Both the position numbers and the translations under genes were made by a program. The notes beneath the pieces were generated by a model that was given only the letters and a program-made list of their open reading frames with translations, did no database searches and had not been told where the DNA came from. From NCBI RefSeq assembly GCF_008630495.1, contig NZ_VWOJ01000001.1, positions 744,001-808,000 of the forward strand: a DNA stretch of 64,000 bases, read 5' to 3'. Source of the DNA: Alkalicaulis satelles. GTDB taxonomy: Bacteria > Pseudomonadota > Alphaproteobacteria > Caulobacterales > Maricaulaceae. Shown piece after piece: positions 8,716 through 17,149 of the stretch (the first letter of the stretch is position 1; every line of letters begins with the position of its first letter).

Positions 8716-9044
8716 GGCCCTGAAATAGCGCCCCGCACGCCCCGGGAAAAGCGCTGCCCGCCGGCGGGCGCAGCCCCGTGGACGCCAGACACCGCTTAAA
8801 TCTTGTTCATGAGACGGAAAGATAGACGTGCGGACCCAGCGCGCAGCGAGAATGATATATCCTTGCCGCGGCACGCGTATTCCCGGCCTTGTCGCAACCT
8901 GCGCACAGGTTAACGCGCCAGACGTCTGCGCCTGCCTGTCCTGCTTGTAATTGGCCATATGGATAAGTCAGAGCGATCTGTTCCGCCACCGGCGCGCACG
9001 CCTTTTCATCCGCGCACCGGCCTTGTCTGGGGAGTTATTCTGAC
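8716..9044. other. Intergenic region between divergent apbC and S9 peptidase genes
   Basis: These 329 bases must contain the promoters of both neighbours. I see a GC-rich half next to apbC and an A+T-richer stretch at about 8790-8970, with one AGGTTAACGC at about 8906 that could be a CtrA-type half-site. No gene, hairpin or repeat convinced me. Confidence 0.4.
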
Positions 9045-11048
9045 ATGATACGCATGTTTCTGGCCGCCGCTGTGAGCGGCCTCATGGCCGGCGCAGCCAG
9101 TGCGCAGCCCATCAGCGTGGACGACATCGCCCGCGTGCCCAATATCCAGTCCGTTTCGCTCAGCGCGGACGGGCGCACCCTGGCCGCCATCATCGCCGCG
9201 CCGGGCACCAACAATGAAGACACTGCGCTGGCCAGCTGGGATCTGGATTCGCCCGATCAGGGCGCCGTGATCACGCCCAGCGGCAATCGTATGAAATTCA
9301 TCGCCGCCTTCGCCCTCAAGGCCGAGCGCCTGCTTGTGTTCGGGCGGCAGGAATTCACAGGCGCGCTTGATGGCTGCGGTGAAGGCCAGTCGGTCGGCAC
9401 CACGCGCACTTTCATCTTCCGCCCCTATCTGACCGATGTGCGCCATGCGCGATTTGACCAGGCTTTTGCAGGCTCTTCGCGGCGCCTGGGGGTCAGCGAA
9501 CAAGTCCGGCGCTGTCTTGAAATCGCTGGCTCGGCGAGCCTGGTCAGCACCTTGCCGCTGGACCCGGAGCATGTCCTGATCCAGCGAGTCAACAGCTTGA
9601 CGCTGGCTGCAGATATCTACCGCTACAACTTGCGCACCGGGGCTACAGAACTGGCTTTGCGCACCGGAGGCAATACCTCGCCTGGCCTGTTCAATCCGCG
9701 CACTGGCGCGCCCATGACCCAGGTCCAGTTCACCTCCATAGGCGGGGGCGATTATGAGCAGCGCATTCTCATCGCCACCCCCCAGACCGGTGCGTTCGAG
9801 GTTCACGAACCGCTGACCACAAGAATTTCAGATCGCCACATCGTCAATGTGACCGGCTATGACGAGGCCAGCGGGCGCTTCTATGTGACCACGGACCTGT
9901 TCTCGGACCTGGCCGCGATCTACTGGTATGACCCGCAAACGCGGCGCTTCAGCGACGAGCCGATCCTGGCCCACCCCGACTACTCCGCCCTGGGCGTGGT
10001 GCTCGGCGAGCGCGCGGACAATTTCAACCAGCTCCTGGGCTTCGCCTATTCCGGCCCGCGCAACGAGATTTTCTGGATAGACCCGGACATGCGCGCCATC
10101 CAGGAAGGGCTGGATGACGCCTTCCCGGGCCAGCTGGTGACCATCATGGATTACAGCGAAGGCCTGTCGCGGGTGCTGTTCTCCACCGAGAGCGGCCAGC
10201 ATGCGCCGGCCTATCATCTGCTCCATGAGCGCAGCCGGGTGCAGACCCTGGGCTCGGAGCGCCCGTGGATCGGCCCCGAACAGCTGGGCGAGCAGCGCTT
10301 TGTCAGCTATGCGGCGCGCGACGGGCTGACCATTCCGGCCATACTCGACCTGCCGCCGGGCTGGAGCGAGGGCGACGCCCCCCTGCCCGCCATCATCATG
10401 CCGCATGGCGGCCCGTGGGTGCGTGATTACACCGGCTGGGACTCATCGGGCTGGACCCAGTTCCTGACCTCGCGCGGCTATGCCGTTCTGCGCCCGAACT
10501 TTCGCGGCTCCACCGGCCATGGCCGCCAGCTCTGGCTGGCTGGCGACGCCCAGTGGGGCCTGACCATGCAGGACGACAAGGATGACGGCGTGGCCTGGCT
10601 GGTGGCTCAGGGCATCGCTGATCCCGAGCGCCTGGCCATTTTCGGCTATTCCTATGGCGGCTTCGCCGCGGCGGCTGCGGTGGTGCGCGATGACGCGCCC
10701 TATCGCTGCGCCATCGCGGGAGCGCCGGTGACCAATCTGGCCCGACTGGGCAATACCTGGAGCGAGAACCGCATCCAGCGCATGCGCCAGGGTCAAACGG
10801 TGCGCGGCCTCGATCCGGCCCGCCATACCGCCAACGCCCGCCTGCCGGTGCTGGTCTTCCATGGCGACCGGGATGTGCGCGTGCCGCTGTTCCACGGCAC
10901 GGACTTCTACAACGCGGTGCGAAACCGGGTGGAGGCGCGCATGGTGATCATACCCGACATGCCTCACCAGATGCCGTGGTATCCCTCCCACTACCGCGCC
11001 ATGATGCCCGAGATCGAGGCCTTCCTGAACGGCCCGTGCGGGATGTAA
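9045..11048 (+). CDS. Exported S9-family prolyl-oligopeptidase-type serine peptidase
   Basis: A 667-aa protein with a Sec signal peptide (MIRMFLAAAVSGLMAGAASA, cleavage after ASA about residue 20), so periplasmic. Residues about 30-400 look like the beta-propeller half. The C-terminal alpha/beta-hydrolase half carries PHGGPWVRD (oxyanion region), nucleophile S536 in FGYSYGGFAAAAAV, D610 in FHGDRDVRVP and H641 in PDMPHQM, a complete triad. Members cleave short peptides (dipeptidyl or acylaminoacyl peptidases); the substrate here is unknown. Two cysteines at about 117 and 167 could form a disulfide. Single gene, followed by a strong hairpin. Confidence 0.92.
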   Translation: MIRMFLAAAVSGLMAGAASAQPISVDDIARVPNIQSVSLSADGRTLAAIIAAPGTNNEDTALASWDLDSPDQGAVITPSGNRMKFIAAFALKAERLLVFGRQEFTGALDGCGEGQSVGTTRTFIFRPYLTDVRHARFDQAFAGSSRRLGVSEQVRRCLEIAGSASLVSTLPLDPEHVLIQRVNSLTLAADIYRYNLRTGATELALRTGGNTSPGLFNPRTGAPMTQVQFTSIGGGDYEQRILIATPQTGAFEVHEPLTTRISDRHIVNVTGYDEASGRFYVTTDLFSDLAAIYWYDPQTRRFSDEPILAHPDYSALGVVLGERADNFNQLLGFAYSGPRNEIFWIDPDMRAIQEGLDDAFPGQLVTIMDYSEGLSRVLFSTESGQHAPAYHLLHERSRVQTLGSERPWIGPEQLGEQRFVSYAARDGLTIPAILDLPPGWSEGDAPLPAIIMPHGGPWVRDYTGWDSSGWTQFLTSRGYAVLRPNFRGSTGHGRQLWLAGDAQWGLTMQDDKDDGVAWLVAQGIADPERLAIFGYSYGGFAAAAAVVRDDAPYRCAIAGAPVTNLARLGNTWSENRIQRMRQGQTVRGLDPARHTANARLPVLVFHGDRDVRVPLFHGTDFYNAVRNRVEARMVIIPDMPHQMPWYPSHYRAMMPEIEAFLNGPCGM

Positions 11049-11066
11049 TCCGCGCCTTGGACGCCC

Positions 11067-11097
11067 CCCGCACGCCGCCGCCCGGGCGGTGTGCGGG
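11067..11097 (+). terminator. Strong hairpin after the S9 peptidase gene
   Basis: A 13-bp stem with one G-U pair (11067-11079 with 11085-11097, loop 5 nt) lies 19 bases after the stop codon. There is no T-run behind it, so it may act as a transcript 3' end stabiliser or Rho-assisted terminator rather than a classic intrinsic terminator. Confidence 0.5.
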
Positions 11098-11189
11098 AGC
11101 GGCGTGCGCTCCGCTCCGCCCCGCCCGTAGCAGCCCGGTCAGCACACGCGGCTTGATCGCGCTTCCCAAAGGCGGCTAAACCGGTCAGT

Positions 11190-11280
11190 GGAGACGTGGC
11201 CGAGTGGTCGAAGGCGCTCCCCTGCTAAGGGAGTATACCTCAAAAGGGTATCGTGGGTTCGAATCCCATCGTCTCCGCCA
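11190..11280 (+). tRNA. tRNA-Ser (anticodon GCT)
   Basis: Class II tRNA with acceptor stem GGAGACG/CGTCTCC (11190-11196 with 11270-11276), anticodon stem CTCCC/GGGAG around the loop containing GCT at 11224-11226, a long variable arm (TATACCTCAAAAGGGTA), T loop GTTCGAATC, discriminator G and encoded CCA (11278-11280). Reads AGC/AGU serine codons. Confidence 0.97.
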
Positions 11281-11689
11281 GCCACTTGGGACGGCATGCC
11301 CGGCTCGGCTTCGGGCCGGTACTCCCCCGACATTACAGCCAGTTGCAAGCAAGTTCGGCAAGCCGAGACGCAAGACGCCGCGTTTTTTACGGCCGACATG
11401 GCGCCTGGTCTCAGATTGCCTGAGGCGCGGTTCGCTTTTGGCGTTTACAGGGAAAAGTAATGTTTTTCGGGCCGCAGCGTGATTTCGGGCGCTGGAACGG
11501 GCGTGATTTCAGAGGTGTCAGACGAACACGAACGGGTCTCGGTATGCGCGGCCACCGGTGGTCAGGCGGCAAGCAGACTCCTGCCGGCCTGGGGCTCGGC
11601 ATGAATTCGGCGCTGCAGCCCGGTTTGAGGCCTGGCCGGCGTGCCGCCTCATGAATAAGGTCTGAGCCGTCTGTTCGCCAGCGGACCGG
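11281..11689. other. Gene-free stretch after tRNA-Ser
   Basis: About 410 bases with no frame that looks like a protein. It contains GCCGCGTTTTTTACGGC at about 11380-11396, where a T6 run could end the tRNA transcript. I looked for a second copy of the tRNA 3' end (an integration scar) and did not find one. Confidence 0.45.
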
Positions 11690-12964
11690 CTATGCCGAAA
11701 CCCGATCACCTTCGCCTGACTCGCCCTTGAGATCGTCCTCCACCGCCCATAGACGGTCCTGGCCCCAATGGGCGGGCCGGTCATCGACGCGGAAGGCCGG
11801 CACGCCCCATATGCCGAGCGCCAGCATGGCCTCGCGATTGGCCTCGGCTTCAGCGCGCCAGCTTTCATCGGCCAGCGCGGCCTCCATATCCGCTTGTGAC
11901 AGTCCGGCCCGCTCACAGAGCCTCAACAGGCCTTTGCGGCTTCCAGCATCAATGCCTTCGGCGAACACGCCTTTCAGAAACGAATGCGCAAAGGCTGCGC
12001 CCTTGCCAGTCTTCATCGCGTGGAACGTCACGGCAAGGCCGCGTTCCGTTGGACGCCCCACCGGATCGGCGATGAGCCCGAAGGGCAGGCCAAGACGTTC
12101 CGCCTCACGCTTTGTATCGCGCACGATATAGAGCCGTTTGGCGGTGGGTACGGGCAGGCCGCGCATCACCATGGGCAGGACCGGGCGCAGGCGCAGCTCG
12201 GCCTTGTGGGCCTCCGCCAGCGCGATCAGGCGCTCCATGGCGATATAGCTATAGGGGCTGCGCAGGGAGATGAAGGCGTCGAGCACCGGCCGGCGGCTGG
12301 ACCCGGCGGGCTGAAGCGTGACCTCGCGCCGGGGGCTGAAATACGCCGCCTTCCGCCCCGCGATCGCGGCCAGCCGGTCTTCCAGATAGTGCAGCCGGTC
12401 CAGCCCCCAATACCATTCGCCCTCGAACTGGAAAGTGCCGCCGAGATAATGGCCGAGGCGCCTGCGCTCGCGCGCGCCCCTGGCCAGAGCCTGCTCCGGC
12501 TTCCCCGTCGCCTCCGGCACGGCCTCGCCGCTGCGCCAGGCGTGTTCGATGGCCGCGGCCGTGGCGGCGAAGATGCGCGCGTCCGTGATGCCGGCCAGAG
12601 CGGCTTCTGCCACCCGAACGCCGTCTGCATCCGGCGCGGTATCCGGCGGTAGCGTCAGACCGAGCCCCGCGGCGAGGGTCTGCGCATCACGCCGCGACCA
12701 GCCGGTAAGCCGCTCCCGGTCCGGCGCAGCGGCCTCGTCGGGTGGCGGCGCGAGGAAGGGCAAAACGCGCACGCCATAAGCCTCTTCAAGATGGGGTAGC
12801 GCGCGCGCAGCCAGCCAGGAATAGGGATCATCGGCCTGATGGAAATAGCGCACCGCCGGCCGGGAGAAGGTCGCGCGCCGTTTCAGCCCCGCGAGAGCGC
12901 GCTGGGCAGTCCGGATGGCCGGGCTGGTGATCAGGGCGGGGCCAAGGGTGCGCGGAGCAGGCAT
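11690..12964 (-). CDS. Tandem-domain DsbA-fold protein related to 2-hydroxychromene-2-carboxylate isomerase / kappa-class glutathione transferase
   Basis: A 424-aa protein made of two copies of a thioredoxin-fold domain with helical insert. Copy 1 (about 38-210) has YFHQADDPYSWLAARALPHL and ends FEGEWYWGLDRLHYLEDRL. Copy 2 (about 225-415) has DAFISLRSPYSYIAMERL, LPMVMRGLPVPTAKR and ends GVPAFRVDDRPAHWGQDRL. SPYS with its serine is the glutathione-activating motif of HCCA isomerase, which acts in naphthalene-type ring degradation; copy 1 has DPYS. There is no CxxC, so it is not a disulfide oxidase. Its ATG overlaps the preceding GST stop by one base. The substrate is unknown; two full copies in one chain are unusual to my knowledge. 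Confidence 0.82.
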   Translation of the reverse strand: MPAPRTLGPALITSPAIRTAQRALAGLKRRATFSRPAVRYFHQADDPYSWLAARALPHLEEAYGVRVLPFLAPPPDEAAAPDRERLTGWSRRDAQTLAAGLGLTLPPDTAPDADGVRVAEAALAGITDARIFAATAAAIEHAWRSGEAVPEATGKPEQALARGARERRRLGHYLGGTFQFEGEWYWGLDRLHYLEDRLAAIAGRKAAYFSPRREVTLQPAGSSRRPVLDAFISLRSPYSYIAMERLIALAEAHKAELRLRPVLPMVMRGLPVPTAKRLYIVRDTKREAERLGLPFGLIADPVGRPTERGLAVTFHAMKTGKGAAFAHSFLKGVFAEGIDAGSRKGLLRLCERAGLSQADMEAALADESWRAEAEANREAMLALGIWGVPAFRVDDRPAHWGQDRLWAVEDDLKGESGEGDRVSA

Positions 12965-13623
12965 CAGGTCACCATGTCCCGCCCGGCATCGGCGAGCTTT
13001 TCAAGGTCCGGCAGGGGCGGAACGCCAAGCCCCGTCAGCACGGCGGCGCGCTGTTCCAGCCGGGATTTCCAGTCATTGAGATGGTCCAGCCCACCGAGAT
13101 CCACACCGGCCCAGAAATGGGCGAACACCCACGGGAAACAGGCGATGTCGGCGATGGAATATTCTTCGCCCGCCAGATACGGCGCCTCACCCAGCCGGGT
13201 GTTCATCACCTCGTAGAGGCGGCGCGTCTCGCCCTGGTAACGGTCAATGGCCAGCGGAATTTTCTCCGGCAGATAGCGGAAGAAGACATTGGCCTGACCC
13301 TGCATGGGGCCTAGCCCGCCCATCTGCCAGAATAGCCATTGTATCGCCTGCCAGCGCCCGGCCGGGTCTGCCGGGATCAGCTTGCCGGTCTTTTCGGCGA
13401 GATAGAGCAGAATGGCGCCGGATTCGAACACCGCCTGCCCGCCCGCCTCGTGATCAACGATTGTCGGGATGCGCCCATTGGGATTGAGCTTCACATAGTC
13501 CGGAGCCTTCTGGTCGCCCTTCTGGAGCTGGAGCACTTTCACCTCATAGGGCAGGCTCAGCTCTTCCAGAGCGATGGAGATTTTCCAGCCATTGGGCGTC
13601 GGCGCGGTGTAGAGATCGATCAT
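12964..13623 (-). CDS. yfcG: Glutathione S-transferase, YfcG/Nu-class type
   Basis: A 219-aa protein starting [22 protein letters not shown]. The TPNG turn, which contacts glutathione in Nu-class enzymes, and [17 protein letters not shown] with [17 protein letters not shown] are characteristic of E. coli YfcG, a GST-fold disulfide-bond reductase with peroxidase activity. The C-terminal helical domain runs about 90-205 with the N-capping motif [11 protein letters not shown]. The ATG at 13621-13623 is 4 bases after the upstream GST stop; an open frame continuing further upstream is out of frame with that gene and not conserved. Third gene of the TetR operon. Confidence 0.9.
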   Translation of the reverse strand: MIDLYTAPTPNGWKISIALEELSLPYEVKVLQLQKGDQKAPDYVKLNPNGRIPTIVDHEAGGQAVFESGAILLYLAEKTGKLIPADPAGRWQAIQWLFWQMGGLGPMQGQANVFFRYLPEKIPLAIDRYQGETRRLYEVMNTRLGEAPYLAGEEYSIADIACFPWVFAHFWAGVDLGGLDHLNDWKSRLEQRAAVLTGLGVPPLPDLEKLADAGRDMVT

Positions 13624-13627
13624 GGGC

Positions 13628-14662
13628 TTAGTCCTCGTAGAGGAAGAGCAGGCCGCGGCTGGCGAGCGCAGCTCTGGCGGCTTTGGCATCACCTGCGGGC
13701 ATGGACGCGATTTCGGCCACGATGGCCTGACGGGCCTTTTCCGCATCGGGGCGGGTGAGAATGCGTAAAGACTGCCCCGCGAGTTTGAACTCCGTCCATT
13801 TCTCGCCCGCTTCCACCGCCCTGCGGTTCTCCGGCAGGAAGACGCCGAACCCGTCCAGCAATAGCGGGAAGAGCGGTTCGAGTGTTTCGGGGATCTCGTC
13901 CCCGGCGAGCCATGTCTCCCCTTCATCGACCCGTTCCCATGTGCGGTCGGTCCAGCCGATAAGGCCGGGCGCGTGTTCGGACACGAAGGCGCGGGCCACG
14001 CTGTCACTGATGAAATGGGCCTTCATCGCGCCAAGGATTTTCAGATCCGCCATGGACAGGCGCTCGCCAAACAGGCCCGGCATGACGGCGTAGTGCGCCT
14101 CCAGCAGTTTGAGAAAGGCCGCGAGCTCGGTGCGCAATTTTTCCTGATGGTCCGGCCCGGCGGCCATGACGCCCATCGCCTTGCGCCCCCAGGGCAGGAT
14201 GAAATCGGCGACGGCCTGCACCATGGCCTGTTCGTCGGCATTGGGCTCACGGTCCCTTGGCGCGCCGCCCAGATCACGCGCGATGGCCGCCGCCCCTTCG
14301 CGGGCGCCCTCATCGGTCACCCAGCGGAAATGCAGCGCGGCGCGGGTGAACCACTCATCGATCCAGTCATCGATGACGCGGCACAAAATGCGCTGCGCCG
14401 GGCTGGGCGGGATCACGGCCCTGTCAGGAAAGCGCATGTCGAAGAGCTGTATGATGTAGGTGGAGTCATGGATGACCCAGCCCTCAGGCGTCTCCACCAC
14501 GGGGATGAGATGCGTGCCGGCTCGCGCTTCCAGCCGTTCGCGCACGTCGGGTGATTTCGGCAGCGCCTTGTGGGGTATGCGCATATAGCGCGCAGCGGCC
14601 TCCACCATGCGGGTGAAATAGGACGGGTCGCAGCCGTAAATCAGATACTCGCCGGGCAGCAT
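13628..14662 (-). CDS. Glutathione S-transferase family protein with long C-terminal extension
   Basis: A 344-aa protein. The N-terminal thioredoxin-like domain (about 5-85) is recognisable by [38 protein letters not shown] and LFDMRFP; an all-helical GST domain follows with [16 protein letters not shown]. Residues about 250-344 are an extra tail ([19 protein letters not shown], then a helical end) that classical 200-230-aa GSTs lack. It is predicted cytosolic. It sits 20 bases after the tetR-type gene and 4 bases before the YfcG-like GST, so it is in the same operon. Substrate unknown. Confidence 0.8.
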   Translation of the reverse strand: MLPGEYLIYGCDPSYFTRMVEAAARYMRIPHKALPKSPDVRERLEARAGTHLIPVVETPEGWVIHDSTYIIQLFDMRFPDRAVIPPSPAQRILCRVIDDWIDEWFTRAALHFRWVTDEGAREGAAAIARDLGGAPRDREPNADEQAMVQAVADFILPWGRKAMGVMAAGPDHQEKLRTELAAFLKLLEAHYAVMPGLFGERLSMADLKILGAMKAHFISDSVARAFVSEHAPGLIGWTDRTWERVDEGETWLAGDEIPETLEPLFPLLLDGFGVFLPENRRAVEAGEKWTEFKLAGQSLRILTRPDAEKARQAIVAEIASMPAGDAKAARAALASRGLLFLYED

Positions 14663-14682
14663 GGGGTATCTCCTTCCCTGGT

Positions 14683-15354
14683 TCAGCTCTGGCGCAATAC
14701 GCCGTGTTTCAGGATGGCGATCAGGGCATCGGCATAGGCGTCCGCGGTGTCCGGATCGGTCAGCTCCATACCCGCCAGCGCGCGCGCATTGGCGGCCTGC
14801 GCGAACGGGCCGATGGCCGCATTGGTGGACAGCATGAACGCGAAATGAGGGTCGATGAACGCCGCCCGGCCTTCTGCGCGCAATTGATGGAAAGGCTCCA
14901 GCGAGAACTGGTAGGCCGGGCGCAGATAATGCTCGACCAGCCAGTCATAGCGGTCCCCGCCCGCAATGCCTGCCTGCATCACAAAGCCCGCCAGATGGGG
15001 GATGCGCGCAGAGGTGCGCACCGTGGCGCGCACCTGCGCTTCCATGCGGGCGACCGGGTCGCTGGCGTCCAGCCCGGCGATCGCGTTCACCATCGCCTCT
15101 TGCATCTGCCCGAAAAGATAGTCGGCCACCGCCTCCCACAGCGCATCCTTGGCGCCGAAATAATGCCGGATCAGGCCATGGGCGAGCCCGGCCTCGCTGG
15201 CGATGGCGCGCAGCGACGCGCCTTCAAACCCCGACTTCACGAAATGGGCCGCCGCCACGGTCAGCAATTGCTGGCGCTGCTGGTCCGGGTCCGCCTTTGC
15301 GGGCCGTCCGGGGCGGCGTGACGGGGCCTGAGGATCGGTGTGCGGGAGCGGCAT
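14683..15354 (-). CDS. TetR-family transcriptional regulator
   Basis: A 223-aa protein with an N-terminal helix-turn-helix (about 20-70): LLTVAAAHFVKSGFEGASLRAIASEAGLAHGLIRHYFGAKDAL is a typical TetR recognition unit. The remainder is a helical ligand-binding/dimer domain. The ATG at 15352-15354 (MPLPHTDPQAPSRRPGR) gives a normal basic N-terminus; a 47-residue upstream extension would run across the operator and is rejected. It is the first gene of the operon with the two GSTs and the HCCA-isomerase-like gene, and is divergent from the sulfatase operon. I infer that it represses both sides and itself. Confidence 0.9.
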   Translation of the reverse strand: MPLPHTDPQAPSRRPGRPAKADPDQQRQQLLTVAAAHFVKSGFEGASLRAIASEAGLAHGLIRHYFGAKDALWEAVADYLFGQMQEAMVNAIAGLDASDPVARMEAQVRATVRTSARIPHLAGFVMQAGIAGGDRYDWLVEHYLRPAYQFSLEPFHQLRAEGRAAFIDPHFAFMLSTNAAIGPFAQAANARALAGMELTDPDTADAYADALIAILKHGVLRQS

Positions 15355-15397
15355 GGAGTGTCTGTTCTCATTTTTGATGGACAGGCAGGCGATATTA

Positions 15398-15415
15398 ATT
15401 ATACGTGTGTATAAT
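15398..15415. promoter_or_regulatory. Perfect 7-4-7 palindrome, probable TetR operator
   Basis: ATTATAC-GTGT-GTATAAT is a perfect inverted repeat in the 133-base gap between the divergent tetR-type and sulfatase genes, 43 bases upstream of the tetR start and 72 upstream of the sulfatase start. Its right arm resembles a sigma-70 -10 box on either strand. Placement and symmetry fit an operator blocking both promoters. Confidence 0.7.
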
Positions 15416-15487
15416 AATTTTCGCACACCCGGCAAGCCCTGATCGGACAGGCCGTGCAGAACTGCGGAAGACAAGGGAGGAGACGCC

Positions 15488-17149
15488 ATGCGCATCGGGC
15501 CGTTCGGTACGCGCAGCCTTGCCGCGATAGGTGTCGTGCTGGCGCTGGGGATTGGCGGCTGGTTCGCGTTTGACCGCTATGTCATCTACCTGCCGGGTCT
15601 CATACAGGATATGCGCGATCCGATCAGCCCCAGCAGACCGGTGGAGTGGGCGCAGGGGCCGGACACGGCCGAGGCGCGCGGGGATCTGCCCAATATCGTC
15701 CTGATCGTCGCCGACGATCTGGGCTGGAATGATATCAGCCTGCATGGCGGGCTGTCGGGAGGCGCGCTGCCAACGCCGAATATCGACCGGCTGGCGCGCG
15801 AAGGCGTGCAACTGACGCAGACCTATGCGGCCAGCGCGACCTGCGCGCCCTCCCGCGCGGCGCTGATGACCGGACGCTATCCCACCCGCTTCGGCTTCGA
15901 GTTCACGCCCATGCCGCCTGCCATGGCGCGCATCATCTCGCGCGCGCAGAACCGCCAGCCCTCTGATCCGCCTTTCGTGTTTCATGCGCTGGACCAGCAG
16001 GCGGGCGAGTTTGCCGATATGGCCATGCCCGCCAGCGAGATCGCCCTGCCCGAACTGCTGGGCCGGGCCGGTTATCACTCCGTGCTGGTCGGCAAATGGC
16101 ATCTGGGCGGCAGTCAGGGCTCCGATCCCGTCTCGCAGGGCTTTGATGAAAGCCTGGAACTGGCCGGCCTGCTCTACGCGCCTGCAGGCGATGCAAGCGT
16201 GGTGGAAGCCCGCCAGGATTTCGATCCGCTGGACGAAGTCTACTGGGCCGTCGGCCGGGCGGCGGTGCGCGAGGGCACAGGGCCGCGCTTTGCGCCGGAC
16301 ATCTATCTCACCGATTATTTCACGCGAGAGGCCACGCGCGTGATCGAGGCCAACCGCAACCGGTCCTTCTTCCTCTATCTCGCCCATTGGGCGCCGCATT
16401 CACCGCTACAGGCCAGGCGCGAGGACTATGAAGCTCTGGCCCATATCGAGGACCATCCCACGCGCGTTTACGGCGCCATGATCCGCGCGCTGGACAGAAG
16501 CGTGGGCGAAGTGCTCGACGCGCTGGAGGCCAATGGCCTTGCTGACAACACGATCGTGATCTTCACCTCCGACAATGGCGGGGCGCACTATATCGGCATT
16601 CCCGGCATCAATGATCCCTATCGGGGCTGGAAGGCGACCTTCTTTGACGGCGGTATCCGCGTGCCCACCTTCGTGCGCTGGCCCGGCGTGATCGAGCCGG
16701 GCAGCAGGATGGATGGCCTGGCGCAGCAGATTGATATCCTGCCGACGCTGGCTGGCATTGCGGGCGTGGACCTGCCGCAGGACCGGGTGATGGACGGGAG
16801 GGATCTGGCGCCCTTCCTCACTGGCGAGGCCGATGGCGCGCCCCACGAGACATTGTTCTGGCGCAGCGGGCATTACCGCGCCGTGATCCATCAGGGCTGG
16901 AAGCTGCAGGTCTCGGCGAGACCAGACCGGACATGGCTCTTTGACCTTGCAAACGACCCCTTCGAGCAGACCGATCTGTCGGACGTCGAACCAGCGCGCG
17001 TGGCGGCCCTTCTGGCGCTTCTGGACGCCCATGAGGCGGAACAGGCCGACCCGCTCTGGCCGTCCATCGTGGAGATGCCGGTCAATGTCGACCGGCCGCT
17101 CGGAAGACCGCATGAGGAAGGTGATGAACATGTCTACTGGCCCAACTAG
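15488..17149 (+). CDS. Membrane-anchored formylglycine-dependent sulfatase
   Basis: A 553-aa type I sulfatase. An N-terminal hydrophobic segment (about 9-30) followed by FDRYVIYLPG looks like an uncleaved anchor, putting the enzyme in the periplasm. Active-site marks: NIVLIVADDLGWNDISLHGG (metal aspartates), C119-A-P-S-R (the cysteine converted to formylglycine) followed by AALMTGRYPTRFG, VGKWHLGGS, and the late metal motif FTSDNGG. It hydrolyses a sulfate ester; the substrate cannot be read from sequence. First gene of sulfatase-sulfatase-FGE; it overlaps the next gene by 20 bases. Mobilised from the divergent promoter region with the palindrome. Confidence 0.92.
   Translation: MRIGPFGTRSLAAIGVVLALGIGGWFAFDRYVIYLPGLIQDMRDPISPSRPVEWAQGPDTAEARGDLPNIVLIVADDLGWNDISLHGGLSGGALPTPNIDRLAREGVQLTQTYAASATCAPSRAALMTGRYPTRFGFEFTPMPPAMARIISRAQNRQPSDPPFVFHALDQQAGEFADMAMPASEIALPELLGRAGYHSVLVGKWHLGGSQGSDPVSQGFDESLELAGLLYAPAGDASVVEARQDFDPLDEVYWAVGRAAVREGTGPRFAPDIYLTDYFTREATRVIEANRNRSFFLYLAHWAPHSPLQARREDYEALAHIEDHPTRVYGAMIRALDRSVGEVLDALEANGLADNTIVIFTSDNGGAHYIGIPGINDPYRGWKATFFDGGIRVPTFVRWPGVIEPGSRMDGLAQQIDILPTLAGIAGVDLPQDRVMDGRDLAPFLTGEADGAPHETLFWRSGHYRAVIHQGWKLQVSARPDRTWLFDLANDPFEQTDLSDVEPARVAALLALLDAHEAEQADPLWPSIVEMPVNVDRPLGRPHEEGDEHVYWPN

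Noticed and set aside
11188-11460. Open frames through the tRNA-Ser gene (WPSGRRRSPAKGVYLK...)
   Set aside because: This peptide is the translation of a class II tRNA-Ser, a common false gene; no family supports it.
11049-11700. Integrated element at tRNA-Ser
   Set aside because: No integrase and no repeated tRNA 3' end were found near it; the following operon reads like ordinary chromosomal genes.
13624-14007. Upstream extension of the YfcG-like GST
   Set aside because: The extension lies out of frame inside the preceding GST gene; the conserved start [12 protein letters not shown] is at 13623.
15355-15495. Longer TetR start at 15495
   Set aside because: The extra 47 residues would run over the operator and into the sulfatase start and look non-conserved.
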